A stretch of DNA of 64,000 nucleotides from Simkaniaceae bacterium (GTDB taxonomy: Bacteria; Chlamydiota; Chlamydiia; Chlamydiales; Simkaniaceae). The notes beneath the pieces are model-generated. The model was not told the origin of the DNA. It worked only from the letters and a program-made list of their open reading frames with translations, and searched no databases. Position numbers and translations under genes: made by a program. The stretch lies in contig CP073762.1 of assembly GCA_018399055.1 (NCBI GenBank), positions 930,001 to 994,000 of the forward strand, written 5' to 3'. This document shows, in pieces, positions 24,701 through 33,035 of this stretch; position 1 is the stretch's first letter, and each line of letters opens with the position of its first letter.

Positions 24701-27380
24701 TAATGAGGTCAATATTGTGTTCGATGACAAGAACTGTGTTTCCCGCATCGACTAAGTGTTGCAAGATATTAATAAGCTTCCGGATATCATGAAAGTGGAG
24801 TCCTGTTGTGGGCTCATCTAAGATATAGAGCGTTTTTCCTGTAGAAGGGCGGATGATTTCTCGAGCAAGTTTTATCCGTTGCGCTTCTCCTCCAGAAAGT
24901 GTTGTTGAAGATTGCCCGAGGGTGATGTAGTCCATTCCTACTTGCTTGAGAAGGGAAAGCTTGTGGTGGATATGGGGAATCGCATCGAAGAACTCGAGAG
25001 CTTCTTCGACAGTCATTTCTAAAACATCATGGATATTTTTCCCTTTGTAGGTGATGGCAAGGGTTTTAGGATCAAACCGCTTTCCATCGCAAAGAGAACA
25101 CGTTGTCCACACATCATCCATAAAGTCCATATCGAGGCGAATCTGTCCCATCCCTCGGCATTCGGTGCATGAGCCTTCCTGGACATTGAAGCTGAACCGG
25201 CCGGGCTTAAAGCCAGCCGCTTGGCTTTCGGGAAGTTTTGTGAAGAGATCTCGGACATCATCGAAGACTTTGATGTAGGTACTGGGATTGGAACGAGGAG
25301 TTCTTCCAATGGGAGTCTGATCGATGGCAATGACCTTGTCAAGATGCTGCAGTCCATGGATTGCTTTATGCTTTCCTACTGAGTGTTCGGCGCGATGAAG
25401 CTTATTTGCAAGGGCAGGGTAAAGTGTATCGGTAATGAGGGAAGATTTTCCTGATCCTGAAACCCCTGTTACAGCAATGAAAAGTCCCAACGGAATAGCA
25501 ACATCAACGTGCTTTAGATTGTGATGCTCCGCCCCTTCGATTGTGAGGATATTCTTCCCTTTTTTGCGCTTCTTTAGAATCGGAATGGTTTCTTTTCCAC
25601 TTAGGTAAGCTCCTGTAATTGAGCGGGGTTCCTTTTCCAAATCCTCGATTGTTCCGGCAGCAATCACTTCTCCTCCGCGGGAGCCTGCTTCGGGGCCAAT
25701 GTCGACGATAAAGTCGGCTGCTTCCATTGTCTCTTCGTCATGTTCTACAACAATGATGGTGTTTCCACGATCCCGGAGTTTTTCTAAAGTGGAGATGAGC
25801 TTTGTATTGTCGCGAGGATGAAGGCCAATCGAGGGCTCATCAAGAATATAGGTGGTGCCGACAAGGCCGCATCCAATTTGTGAGGCGAGGCGCACTCGCT
25901 GCGATTCTCCACCAGAAAGAGTGGGAGCGGTTCGCTCTATTGCTAAGTAGTAGAGTCCCACATTGAGGAGAAAGTCGAGTCGTTTTTTGATCTCCAAAAT
26001 GAGGTCATGGCCGACCATTTCTTCGAAGGGAGAGAGTTTGAGCTTTTGAAAGAAGACATGAAGTTCTTCGATCGTCATTGAAGTAAGCTCATGGATAGTT
26101 TTTCCACCTATCTGAGTCGCTGCAGGGTAGGGCTTGATGCGAGAGCCGTTGCAGTTGGGGCAAATCGTTTCATGCATCAATTTTAACATCTTGTTTCTGT
26201 AGACATCACTCTTTGCTTCATTATAACGTTTTTTTGCTTCTGAAATGATGCCGCGCCACTTGATATATTCGGTCCAGGAAGTCCGTTTCACAGGGTGAAC
26301 GAAGCGCATTTTTGTCCACTTCTTTCTGTTTCCATATAGGTATTGGTTTTGGGCTTTTACAGGGAGGTCCTTCCAAGGAGTGTGGATGTCAAAATTGTAG
26401 AGGCTTCCAAGGTTATTGTAGATGTTTTTCCACTTCACCGTGTTATAAGAGCCAACGATAGAGCAGCAGTCCTCTGCAATACTCAACTCAGGATCAATAA
26501 TTTTGTCGAGATCAAAGTCTTGCGTGAGTCCTAGCCCTTCACAGGTAGAGCACATTCCACTCGGGTGGTTGAAGGAAAAGTCATGGGGTTCTAGTGGAGA
26601 ATAGGAAAGTTTTGATTTTTTTGCATAGGCGTGTTGCGAAAAGAGGGTTTCTTCCTTGCTCGTTTTATTATAGACACTCATTACTCCTTCGCCGAGCTCC
26701 AAGGACTGAGTTACTGCTTCTACAATCCGGTTTTTCTCCTCTTCCTTGAGGATGATCCGATCAATGACAAGGTCAATATCATGAGCAGTTGACTTATCGA
26801 CTTCAATGTCATCTTCAAGATTCACAATCTCTCCATCCAGACGGATGCGCATGAACCCTTTGCGGATAAGCTCCTCAAAGAGATCTTTAAACTCTCCCTT
26901 TTTTCCTTTGATATGGGGGGCTAAGAAAATGAGCTGCGACTTTTCTGGAAAATTCTGAATGGTAGAGAGGATTCTTTCGGCGCTTTGAGGTTGAATCTTT
27001 TCTCCGCTTACGGGGCAATGAGGGGTGCCAACACGGGCAAAAAGAACGCGGAGATAATCATAGATTCCTGTGATGGTCCCAACGGTAGAGCGGGGGTTTC
27101 TTCCGGCTGTTTTTTGTTCGATTGCTATGGTTGGAGAAACCCCTTCAATCAGGTCAGCATCAGGTTTTTGAAGGCTTCCCATGTATCTACGTGCATAATT
27201 GGAAAGAGATTCAATATAGCGCCGCTGCCCTTCAACATAAATTGTGTCAAAAGCTAGCGAGGATTTTCCTGATCCTGATACTCCGGTAAAGACAATAAAT
27301 GTTCCTGGATCGAGGGTCAAATCGACCCCTTTCAAGTTATGAACCCGAACATTTTTTAGGATGATAGATTGTTTTTCCAT
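21768..27380 (-). CDS. uvrA: Excinuclease ABC subunit A, double-length fused form
   Basis: Damage-recognition ATPase of nucleotide excision repair. At 1870 residues it is twice the usual length and is made of two complete UvrA copies, about 1-935 and 955-1870. Each copy has two ABC cassettes: four Walker A sites are readable (GVSGSGKSSLAFD, GVSGSGKSSLITD, GPSGSGKSSFAFE, GVSGSGKSTLINT), each with an LSGGE or LSGGEAQR signature and an ILDEPTTGLH-type Walker B. Zinc-finger Cys pairs occur in both halves (CTECRGMG, CRSCWGLG). Double UvrA is a known chlamydial trait. Divergent from pyk. Confidence 0.97.
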   Translation of the reverse strand: MEKQSIILKNVRVHNLKGVDLTLDPGTFIVFTGVSGSGKSSLAFDTIYVEGQRRYIESLSNYARRYMGSLQKPDADLIEGVSPTIAIEQKTAGRNPRSTVGTITGIYDYLRVLFARVGTPHCPVSGEKIQPQSAERILSTIQNFPEKSQLIFLAPHIKGKKGEFKDLFEELIRKGFMRIRLDGEIVNLEDDIEVDKSTAHDIDLVIDRIILKEEEKNRIVEAVTQSLELGEGVMSVYNKTSKEETLFSQHAYAKKSKLSYSPLEPHDFSFNHPSGMCSTCEGLGLTQDFDLDKIIDPELSIAEDCCSIVGSYNTVKWKNIYNNLGSLYNFDIHTPWKDLPVKAQNQYLYGNRKKWTKMRFVHPVKRTSWTEYIKWRGIISEAKKRYNEAKSDVYRNKMLKLMHETICPNCNGSRIKPYPAATQIGGKTIHELTSMTIEELHVFFQKLKLSPFEEMVGHDLILEIKKRLDFLLNVGLYYLAIERTAPTLSGGESQRVRLASQIGCGLVGTTYILDEPSIGLHPRDNTKLISTLEKLRDRGNTIIVVEHDEETMEAADFIVDIGPEAGSRGGEVIAAGTIEDLEKEPRSITGAYLSGKETIPILKKRKKGKNILTIEGAEHHNLKHVDVAIPLGLFIAVTGVSGSGKSSLITDTLYPALANKLHRAEHSVGKHKAIHGLQHLDKVIAIDQTPIGRTPRSNPSTYIKVFDDVRDLFTKLPESQAAGFKPGRFSFNVQEGSCTECRGMGQIRLDMDFMDDVWTTCSLCDGKRFDPKTLAITYKGKNIHDVLEMTVEEALEFFDAIPHIHHKLSLLKQVGMDYITLGQSSTTLSGGEAQRIKLAREIIRPSTGKTLYILDEPTTGLHFHDIRKLINILQHLVDAGNTVLVIEHNIDLIKTTDWIIDLGPEGGRGGGQILATATPEQMAKKETPTGLALRPRMAPKSRPHKATQKPLSAITAIGCRQNNLKGEDLKIPRGKISVCTGPSGSGKSSFAFETIYAEGQRRYIESLSAYARQFVKQMPKPKVEEIEGLSPAIAIEQKHHAGNPRSTIGTMTEVYDFLRLLYAHRGVAYCPETGEKIESISKESVVKHLMKLPEKTRLHILSPIKVVRGQSMEEIQDVLTQQGFVRMRLNGEYYELDEEIPYQANRKNALFLVVDRVATRPGIEKRLFEAIEQATALTKEPFTVALDDEDLLFNLAFAVPSTGKTYPPLTPHTFSFNSEEGMCPDCLGLGFQWGANVLSHQKIMALSSYELISKLWKEEATSVAEDVFLTFLEEEEIDPDIPLYQLPVKQLQLILNGSPRYFKCEKMELRFIGINHAFAKIGKTGHRQQRETIQPLLEVSPCLSCEGERLNPLARGVELEGKTLGHLCNLPLSEALPFIDHLPKEKEIQEILDPLIHRLTFLCNIGLEYLSLSRSAPTLSGGETQRIHLARQLGSGLTGCLYVLDEPTIGLHPYNNERLNEALKHLRDLGNTLLMVEHDPLTLEIADHIFDFGPKAGRLGGELTAEGTLAQIKKSKNSLTGAYLSGKIKLPIPKKRRISKHFLTIEKAKKHNLKNITVKIPTKVLTCISGVSGSGKSTLINTLLKNGVQKHIASRSDSDEIAVDGAKIKGLSEINKLIAIDQNPIGHTVRADVSTYSEANQPLRQFFAKLPEAAARGLQPKHFSHNHLKGMCRSCWGLGFKTIRLQFLPSLRVKCDSCHGNRLNPLSLKVTYKGKSLGQLLKLTVEDSLNFLPPIPKLQKILETLISVGLGYLTLGQEIQSLSGGEAGRMRLGRELSKRATGKTLYLFDEPTIGLHSDDIAKLLPIFHTLVDKGNTVIIVEHNLDILRTADHIIDLGPGPGEGGGQVVATGTPEEIGKISASYTGKYLVW

Positions 27381-27435
27381 GAACCCATCTTATTCTATTA
27401 TAAATATCAGAATTTTGAGGTATTTTTTTTCAGAA

Positions 27436-27491
27436 TTTGATCCCTCTTTGCACGCCATACTTAGTAAAGTAGGGTAAAAAGAGGGATCAAA
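27436..27491. repeat. 56-bp inverted repeat between uvrA and pyk
   Basis: TTTGATCCCTCTTT (27436-27449) and AAAGAGGGATCAAA (27478-27491) are perfect 14-base inverted repeats around a 28-base centre that holds its own small palindrome (TACTT, four bases, AAGTA). It lies in the 209-bp divergent promoter region, so an operator or a mobile-element relic are both possible; it is not a terminator, as no T run follows. Confidence 0.75.
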
Positions 27492-27589
27492 CTCTGGGAA
27501 CAAAGACCCAAAAGGGTGTTGTTTATAATAGTAAGATATGTTCATAGAGGATAGTATACATTAATAAGAGTTTCTATATAAGAGGAAAT

Positions 27590-29377
27590 ATGCGCACGAG
27601 AACAAAAATTATTTGTACACTGGGACCTGCAACAAACAGCTATGAAAAAATTTTGCAGCTGATCGATGCAGGGATGAATGTTGCTCGAATCAATATGAGT
27701 CATGGCGCGTATGACAAGCACAAAGAAACGATTGACAATCTCAAAAAAGCGCGCAAGGCAAAAGATATTGCTCTAGCCATCATGCTTGATACAAAGGGAC
27801 CTGAAGTACGGGTCGGAAGTCTTGCTTCTCCCATTGTTTTGGAGGTGGGGAGCCAACTTAGAATCTCCAGAGATCCTGCAGAAGGAGAAATAACCCTAGA
27901 ACCCTTCGAAGTCATTCAAGACATCAAAATGGGAGCGCAAGTTCTCTTTGACGATGGGTATATCACTTCCAAAGTGATTGAAAAACACCCCGAGTTTTTG
28001 GTTGTGGAAATTGAAAATCCCGGAGTACTAAAATCTCAAAAAGGGGTAAATATTCCCCATGCAGAGCTTCAGCTTCCTGCTGTGACAGAAAGGGACATTG
28101 CCGATATCGAGTTTGGATGCAAAAATGGAATTGATATCTTAGCCGCATCTTTCATCCGCTCAGCAGACCATATCATTACCATTAAAGACATTTTGGCAAA
28201 ATGCAAGTCTAGTCATGTCATGGTAATTGCCAAGATTGAAAACGCTCTTGGCGTAAAGAATTTTGATAGTATCCTCCAAGCTTCAGATGGGATTATGGTT
28301 GCGAGGGGAGATTTAGGCGTTGAGCTACCTGTAACTCAAGTTCCCAGACTTCAGAAAGTGATGATCCGTAAATGTTATCAAGCATTCAAGCCCGTTGTTA
28401 CAGCAACGCAAATGCTTGAGTCGATGATCTCAAATCCTCGTCCCACACGTGCTGAGGTTTCTGATGTCGCCAATGCTGTGTACGATTGTACCTCTGCGGT
28501 GATGCTTTCTGGTGAGACGGCTGTGGGACAATATCCCATTGAGACGGTCAAGCTCATGCGAAGCACGATCATAGAGGCTGAAAAAGACTTTGATTATGAA
28601 GATTTTTTTTACAAAGATGTATCTCGGCAACTTTTTAATGACATCTCTTCATCGGTAGCACTTGCCTCAGTAAAAACAGCTTATAGCGCTCATGCAAAAG
28701 CACTCATTGCCCTCACAACAAGTGGATTTACCGCACGTCTTATGGGACGGTTTCGCCCTGAAATGCCCATCATCGCAGTGACACCTGATGAAAAAACCTA
28801 TCATCAACTTGCGTTTTCATGGGGAACTGTTCCCGTTTTGGAGAAAGTGAAGGATGTGAAAGAAGGCGTCCAGAAGGCCAGCTGTTTTGTTTTGACGCAT
28901 AAACTCGTGCGCTACGGAGATCTGATTGTGGTGACCTCTGGAACCCCTTTTGGGATCAGTGGAACAACAAACGTGATGCTTGTCGATAATATCGGTGATG
29001 TACTTGTAAGAGGACTTCCAGGAAATGGGAAGCGGACTCATGGAAAAGTAGAGTTTTTTCTCAGTTTTGACGAAGAGGCTAAATATGACTTTAAGGACAA
29101 GATGGTCGTTCTGACAAGTTGTCTAGAAGAGTATGAGCCACATCTTAAAGTGGCAGGTGGAATCATCCTTCAAAACCATCCTGACGACTCCCGTTCTGAG
29201 GACCTTGCAAAACAGTTTGCCCATGATTACAAAATTCCTCTCCTAGTTCGCGCGGATGCAGCGTGCACAATACTCAAAAAAGACCAGCTCGTTACCCTAG
29301 ATCCGATCAAAGGACTTGTCTTTGAGGGGATCGTCGAATCAGAAGACGAGATGCGCGAGCAAGTCTGCAAATTCTAG
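27590..29377 (+). CDS. pyk: Pyruvate kinase with extra C-terminal domain
   Basis: Makes pyruvate and ATP from PEP and ADP, the last step of glycolysis. Catalytic motifs: IMLDTKGPEVRVG, KIENALGVKNFDSI and MVARGDLGVELP, and MLSGETAVGQYP. The 595 residues exceed the usual 470; after about 475 comes a PEP-utiliser-like mobile domain (GGIILQNHPDD) of the kind found in Geobacillus-type pyruvate kinases. uvrA lies divergently upstream, as in Chlamydia. ppsA at 33.0 kb catalyses the opposite direction, so the cell can probably run both ways between PEP and pyruvate. Confidence 0.96.
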   Translation: MRTRTKIICTLGPATNSYEKILQLIDAGMNVARINMSHGAYDKHKETIDNLKKARKAKDIALAIMLDTKGPEVRVGSLASPIVLEVGSQLRISRDPAEGEITLEPFEVIQDIKMGAQVLFDDGYITSKVIEKHPEFLVVEIENPGVLKSQKGVNIPHAELQLPAVTERDIADIEFGCKNGIDILAASFIRSADHIITIKDILAKCKSSHVMVIAKIENALGVKNFDSILQASDGIMVARGDLGVELPVTQVPRLQKVMIRKCYQAFKPVVTATQMLESMISNPRPTRAEVSDVANAVYDCTSAVMLSGETAVGQYPIETVKLMRSTIIEAEKDFDYEDFFYKDVSRQLFNDISSSVALASVKTAYSAHAKALIALTTSGFTARLMGRFRPEMPIIAVTPDEKTYHQLAFSWGTVPVLEKVKDVKEGVQKASCFVLTHKLVRYGDLIVVTSGTPFGISGTTNVMLVDNIGDVLVRGLPGNGKRTHGKVEFFLSFDEEAKYDFKDKMVVLTSCLEEYEPHLKVAGGIILQNHPDDSRSEDLAKQFAHDYKIPLLVRADAACTILKKDQLVTLDPIKGLVFEGIVESEDEMREQVCKF

Positions 29378-29390
29378 TGTCAAATTCAAA

Positions 29391-29444
29391 CTTTATTGAT
29401 ACCTGCTTAAGCTTTTGATTCTCAAGGCATTGTAATCAATAAAA
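29391..29444. terminator. Weak stem-loop after pyk
   Basis: TTTATTGAT (29392-29400) pairs with ATCAATAAA (29435-29443), with further imperfect pairing inside. There is no clean T run, so termination is uncertain; it may instead stabilise the pyk mRNA 3' end. Confidence 0.3.
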
Positions 29445-29518
29445 AAGATTGTGCTAAATGATTTTTTCCAGTATGATTACTGCAAAATTTTGCATTATAA
29501 TGATTTGGGGTCAAAAAT

Positions 29519-31096
29519 ATGTCAATTTCATCGGTTATATCCTTTTCTTCTGCTATTTCTAGCGGCATCAATTCTAGTATATTTACATGGTTTGTAGATC
29601 GAACAGGGGTGGTTCAAAATATTGCCAAAACGACAACGCCTCTCCTTAAAGGAGCCTTTGTATTTGGGGCGATCAACGGGACGGTTGAGTATGCTTCAAC
29701 AAACTTAAAGGAAAAAGTGAAGAGAGATTGGACTCCAGAGGGATATGGCCTCGATAAGGGAGTGGACGCTCTTCAATTTACTCTTGCTATCGCTGCGCGC
29801 TATGCCGTGGCAAAGCTATGCAATGAATATTTTGGCACGAAGATTACAAACGAATTTGTCCACATTTACACCGCGTCAGATGTTATGATGATGACCTCTT
29901 CAACGGGAACCATCCCACTTGCAATGGGAGGACTTAGTACGGCAATTGTTGCTAAAGTTCTTTCGATTTTTATGGCGACTCCATTATTCAAAAATGCATT
30001 CTATTTTGGAGCCATTAATTTCGCAGTCGTCAGTACAATCACTAATCACAGTCCAAAGATTCATACTCAAGTAAAAAATCGCCTGGGAGTTGAAGACCCA
30101 AGGATTCTTTATATTTCGCATGTTGCACTCGGAGTTATCTCCCTTGCGGGTACCTACTACAGCGCAAAAATCTGCAATCAGTATCTCAAACTGCAGATTC
30201 CTAGAAACTATATCATTCTTATGGTTGCCCTTGCCCTTCCAGTAATTCCAGTGACTGCCTTTTTCAAGCATGTTGGATATGACATTTTTGGCGCTGACTT
30301 TGCTCAAATTATTGAAAGGGTTAAAGCTTCTGAAAATGAGAATGTGCAATCTGCAATCAGGCAGCTTACCGAAATTATAGGAAATATGGATGGAATAGAT
30401 CGAGCGACTATTCAGCAAAGGTTTCAAGAGGGGAATTTCGGAGAGGCTCTTTCTAATGCAGGAACATTGCTAGGTCCACAATTTGTAGGAGTATTGGGGC
30501 AAATCTTCAGGCAATGGATGCAAGGAAATTCGATAGAAGATATTGTCACTAACTCTTTGGAAGTGCTGGGATCTAATGCAGAGGCAATCGATCCGGTTCT
30601 AGATGCTGTTAGGGCCGCAGTTGGGGTAAACTCGAACAAGGCCGGAGCGGACTTTATTCTAGATGAAGTCTTGAAGGACTCTAGTCAACAGACCAAAGAT
30701 GCTTTTGCAATGATGGATGCTGGTAGAGATACCACTAAATTTATTGCGACTAAGGCAGTCGCTATCTACGTTGTAGGAAGTAAAAAAGGAGAGGACACTC
30801 CTAATTTTTTCTCTGGCCCTACCAGAGAAAAGATTCAAGCACTACGTACTCAGATTGGAGAGACACCAGGGCTTGCTGCTGATTATGAAGCCATTCTTGG
30901 ATATCTTGATGCTGCAGCTGCTAAAGAAGTGGAAGACGAAGATTTCTTTGCTTTCCAAAACGAGATTGAAGAGAACGAAGGTCAAAAACTTGCGCTCACA
31001 ACACTTCAGGGAATCGGATCCCCAGAGCTTCAGACGACATTTTCACGAAACTGCTGCAGAATTGCAGCACAAAAGCTAGCTGAGGAAGCAGAGTAG
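29519..31096 (+). CDS. Unknown multi-span membrane protein with internal duplication
   Basis: 525 residues, no recognised family. The first 250 residues contain two similar modules of about 130 residues: each has a hydrophobic GAFVFGAIN or NAFYFGAIN segment, a polar stretch (YASTNLKEKVK, TITNHSPKIHT) and a second hydrophobic segment ending in a conserved YxAKxCNxY (YAVAKLCNEY, YSAKICNQY). The C-terminal 270 residues are soluble and acidic. Similar hydrophobic modules occur in the two genes at 63052-63884. GGGG stands before the ATG and a strong terminator follows. Function unknown; a lineage-specific membrane protein is the safest reading. Confidence 0.7.
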   Translation: MSISSVISFSSAISSGINSSIFTWFVDRTGVVQNIAKTTTPLLKGAFVFGAINGTVEYASTNLKEKVKRDWTPEGYGLDKGVDALQFTLAIAARYAVAKLCNEYFGTKITNEFVHIYTASDVMMMTSSTGTIPLAMGGLSTAIVAKVLSIFMATPLFKNAFYFGAINFAVVSTITNHSPKIHTQVKNRLGVEDPRILYISHVALGVISLAGTYYSAKICNQYLKLQIPRNYIILMVALALPVIPVTAFFKHVGYDIFGADFAQIIERVKASENENVQSAIRQLTEIIGNMDGIDRATIQQRFQEGNFGEALSNAGTLLGPQFVGVLGQIFRQWMQGNSIEDIVTNSLEVLGSNAEAIDPVLDAVRAAVGVNSNKAGADFILDEVLKDSSQQTKDAFAMMDAGRDTTKFIATKAVAIYVVGSKKGEDTPNFFSGPTREKIQALRTQIGETPGLAADYEAILGYLDAAAAKEVEDEDFFAFQNEIEENEGQKLALTTLQGIGSPELQTTFSRNCCRIAAQKLAEEAE

Positions 31097-31121
31097 CAAG
31101 GTGCTAATTACAGTTTACTAA

Positions 31122-31158
31122 AGAGCCTCATTTCCATGGAAGTGAGGCTCTTTTTTTT
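31122..31158 (+). terminator. Rho-independent terminator
   Basis: AGAGCCTCA pairs with TGAGGCTCT, extended by TTCC with GGAA around a short loop, and is followed by eight T. It begins 26 bases after the stop of the 29519-31096 gene. Confidence 0.92.
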
Positions 31159-31223
31159 CCTGACTTGTCATTTTTTTCTGCTTGAGGCACCATTCCGGTG
31201 TTTACAATAGTTAAGATAGGTTC

Positions 31224-31994
31224 ATGAGAAAGCTTGCTTTGATTCTTCTTTTACTGCCGGCCTTGATCTTTTCTGAAGATGGGGCATTGAAGCGTCCTGT
31301 TGTTCTATCGGTACCAAAGGCAGGGGGGCACCTTGCTTTAAAGACACTGAGTTTGTTTCCGGAGACTCCAAAAGGGCAATGGGCCGATCACATTGTCAAT
31401 TGCGGTGTGCGTAACCCTTTATTTTACGATTCTGAGACACCAAAAGTCATTATTGTGCGAGATTTGCGGGACGTCTTTGTTTCACTAGTTTATTGGTTTG
31501 ATGCTCAGATTGAAGAGGGACTTATCAATCGCCACTTGGCTGCGAAGCGCAAGGGGTTGAGAGAACTGATTCAACACTGGAGAGGGTGCAGCTTCGATGA
31601 AAAACTTCGGATTGTTTTGGAAGATGGGCAAGAGAATCTCTACTATGATGGATGTATGAGGGAAAACATCGAAGAGGCATGTGTTTTACGCGAAGAAAAA
31701 AACACTCAGGTCATCCGTTTTGAAGAACTTGTAGGTCCTAAGGGAGGAGGAAATATTGAATCTCAAAAGGAGTGTATTCGACGGTTTGCAGCAATTTTCT
31801 CTCAAGACTTAAAAGAAAAACAGGTTGAGGAGATCAGTCAGAAAATGTTTGGAACAACGCACCCTACTGAATTTGACCAAACCTTTCGCAGGGGGCAGAT
31901 TGGAGCGTGGGAGAGTCACTACAATGAAAAAAATCTACTTCTCTTCTACATGCGTTATGGCCGGTATCAAAAAGCATTCGGCTACATTCAGTAG
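31224..31994 (+). CDS. Secreted sulfotransferase-like protein
   Basis: 256 residues. A signal peptide (MRKLALILLLLPALIFS) is followed by a sulfotransferase fold: VLSVPKAGGHLALK at about 27-40 is the 5'-phosphosulfate loop (S-x-P-K-x-G), and KVIIVRDLRDVFVSLVYWF at about 74-92 is the 3'-phosphate motif, with Arg79 and Ser87. Late residues (FRRGQIGAWESHY) match the C-terminal RxGxxGxW motif that closes over PAPS. These are the PAPS-binding elements of sulfotransferases. Export is odd, since PAPS is cytosolic; it may act in the host cell or as a host-mimicking effector (inference). The acceptor is unknown. Confidence 0.75.
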   Translation: MRKLALILLLLPALIFSEDGALKRPVVLSVPKAGGHLALKTLSLFPETPKGQWADHIVNCGVRNPLFYDSETPKVIIVRDLRDVFVSLVYWFDAQIEEGLINRHLAAKRKGLRELIQHWRGCSFDEKLRIVLEDGQENLYYDGCMRENIEEACVLREEKNTQVIRFEELVGPKGGGNIESQKECIRRFAAIFSQDLKEKQVEEISQKMFGTTHPTEFDQTFRRGQIGAWESHYNEKNLLLFYMRYGRYQKAFGYIQ

Positions 31995-32084
31995 CTGATA
32001 GTATAAGATGTTTTAATCCGTTATGGACGGGATACTTTAGGTTTGCTAGACTCCCTCTGTATCACTTGAAATGGAGAAGTGGGG

Positions 32085-33035
32085 ATGATGGTCTTTCAGA
32101 TCTCGTACAGTAAACCTTTGCAATGCCCAATCTCTCAAGAGGAATATACTGGAGGGAACCCAAATTCTGAGCTTCCAGCGATGGCTTTTACTGGTTGTAA
32201 TTTTGCTCTGGAAAGATTGGAACTCATGGATCGTGTTTTGTCAAGCGAGTGGTATGCTTCCCACCAAGGGCGTCTTAAGATGGGAGAAATCAAGGTTGAG
32301 TTTGGAGTTACTGATGCGCTTTTTAATGCAGCTCTTGCGTCTGAGAAACTCCTTTCTTCGGATGGTCTTTTTAATCTAGACGGGCTTCATGGAGGAGCGC
32401 GTCGAGCTATTCAAAAACAAGTCTCCTACAGCAATAATTGTTCGATGTGTCATAAGAGAATCCGAGGGCTTTATCAATCAAGATATCTCAATCGGCAGCT
32501 GAAATTTGGGAGGATTGATTTAAGTAGGTGGGAGATTGTTCAAATGAAGCTTGAAGAGATTGCAGATTTTGCAGCTCCCCTTGTTGAGGCACTTGGAGCA
32601 CTAAAACAGTTTGTTTCGCGGGAGGGGAGGAGCCGATTATCTTCTCTGAGTAAATTTCTTCATTCTGTTGATTTTTATGTGGATAAGTTTGAGAAGAAAC
32701 TGCAGACCATTCTTGTTCTCTCCCTGGGGGTCAAGGTGATGTGCTTAGGCTATGAGAAGATCGGAATCAAAATGTTCAAGAAGATGCATGAGAGGATTAA
32801 TTCTCAAGTCAATGCGCTATTGATCTTTGGGTCTGTGTTGTTTGTTTGGAAAGGAGTACTCCATGTTGTTGATCAAGATCCAGCGGAAACAGCGATTATT
32901 GGGATGGTGATTTTTCTCATCTATCTTTTGGGATTTGAGGGATTGGTTAAACTCGTGGGAGTCCTTGCCTTTGGGAATCTCATCAATCAAGCTATGGCAG
33001 CTAGAGAGGATCTAATCCGAGCTAGGAGAGTGTGA
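32085..33035 (+). CDS. Unknown membrane protein, Cys-containing N-terminus, C-terminal membrane segments
   Basis: 316 residues from the ATG at 32085; GGAG lies eight bases upstream, better placed than for the GTG at 32079. The N-terminus has CPISQEEY, later TGCNF, and at about 124 CSMCHKRI. CPIS followed by a hydrophobic-Cys block faintly resembles U-box or RING openings, but the remaining ligands are not in place, so I do not call it. The C-terminal 120 residues contain three or four hydrophobic segments (VNALLIFGSVLFVWKGVL, AIIGMVIFLIYLLGF). The stop overlaps the ppsA start (TGATG), indicating coupling with ppsA. Confidence 0.65.
   Translation: MMVFQISYSKPLQCPISQEEYTGGNPNSELPAMAFTGCNFALERLELMDRVLSSEWYASHQGRLKMGEIKVEFGVTDALFNAALASEKLLSSDGLFNLDGLHGGARRAIQKQVSYSNNCSMCHKRIRGLYQSRYLNRQLKFGRIDLSRWEIVQMKLEEIADFAAPLVEALGALKQFVSREGRSRLSSLSKFLHSVDFYVDKFEKKLQTILVLSLGVKVMCLGYEKIGIKMFKKMHERINSQVNALLIFGSVLFVWKGVLHVVDQDPAETAIIGMVIFLIYLLGFEGLVKLVGVLAFGNLINQAMAAREDLIRARRV

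Noticed and set aside
32085-32560. U-box or RING ubiquitin ligase domain
   Set aside because: Only a CPIS opening and scattered cysteines are seen; ligand spacing does not fit either fold, so it is reported only as a weak observation.
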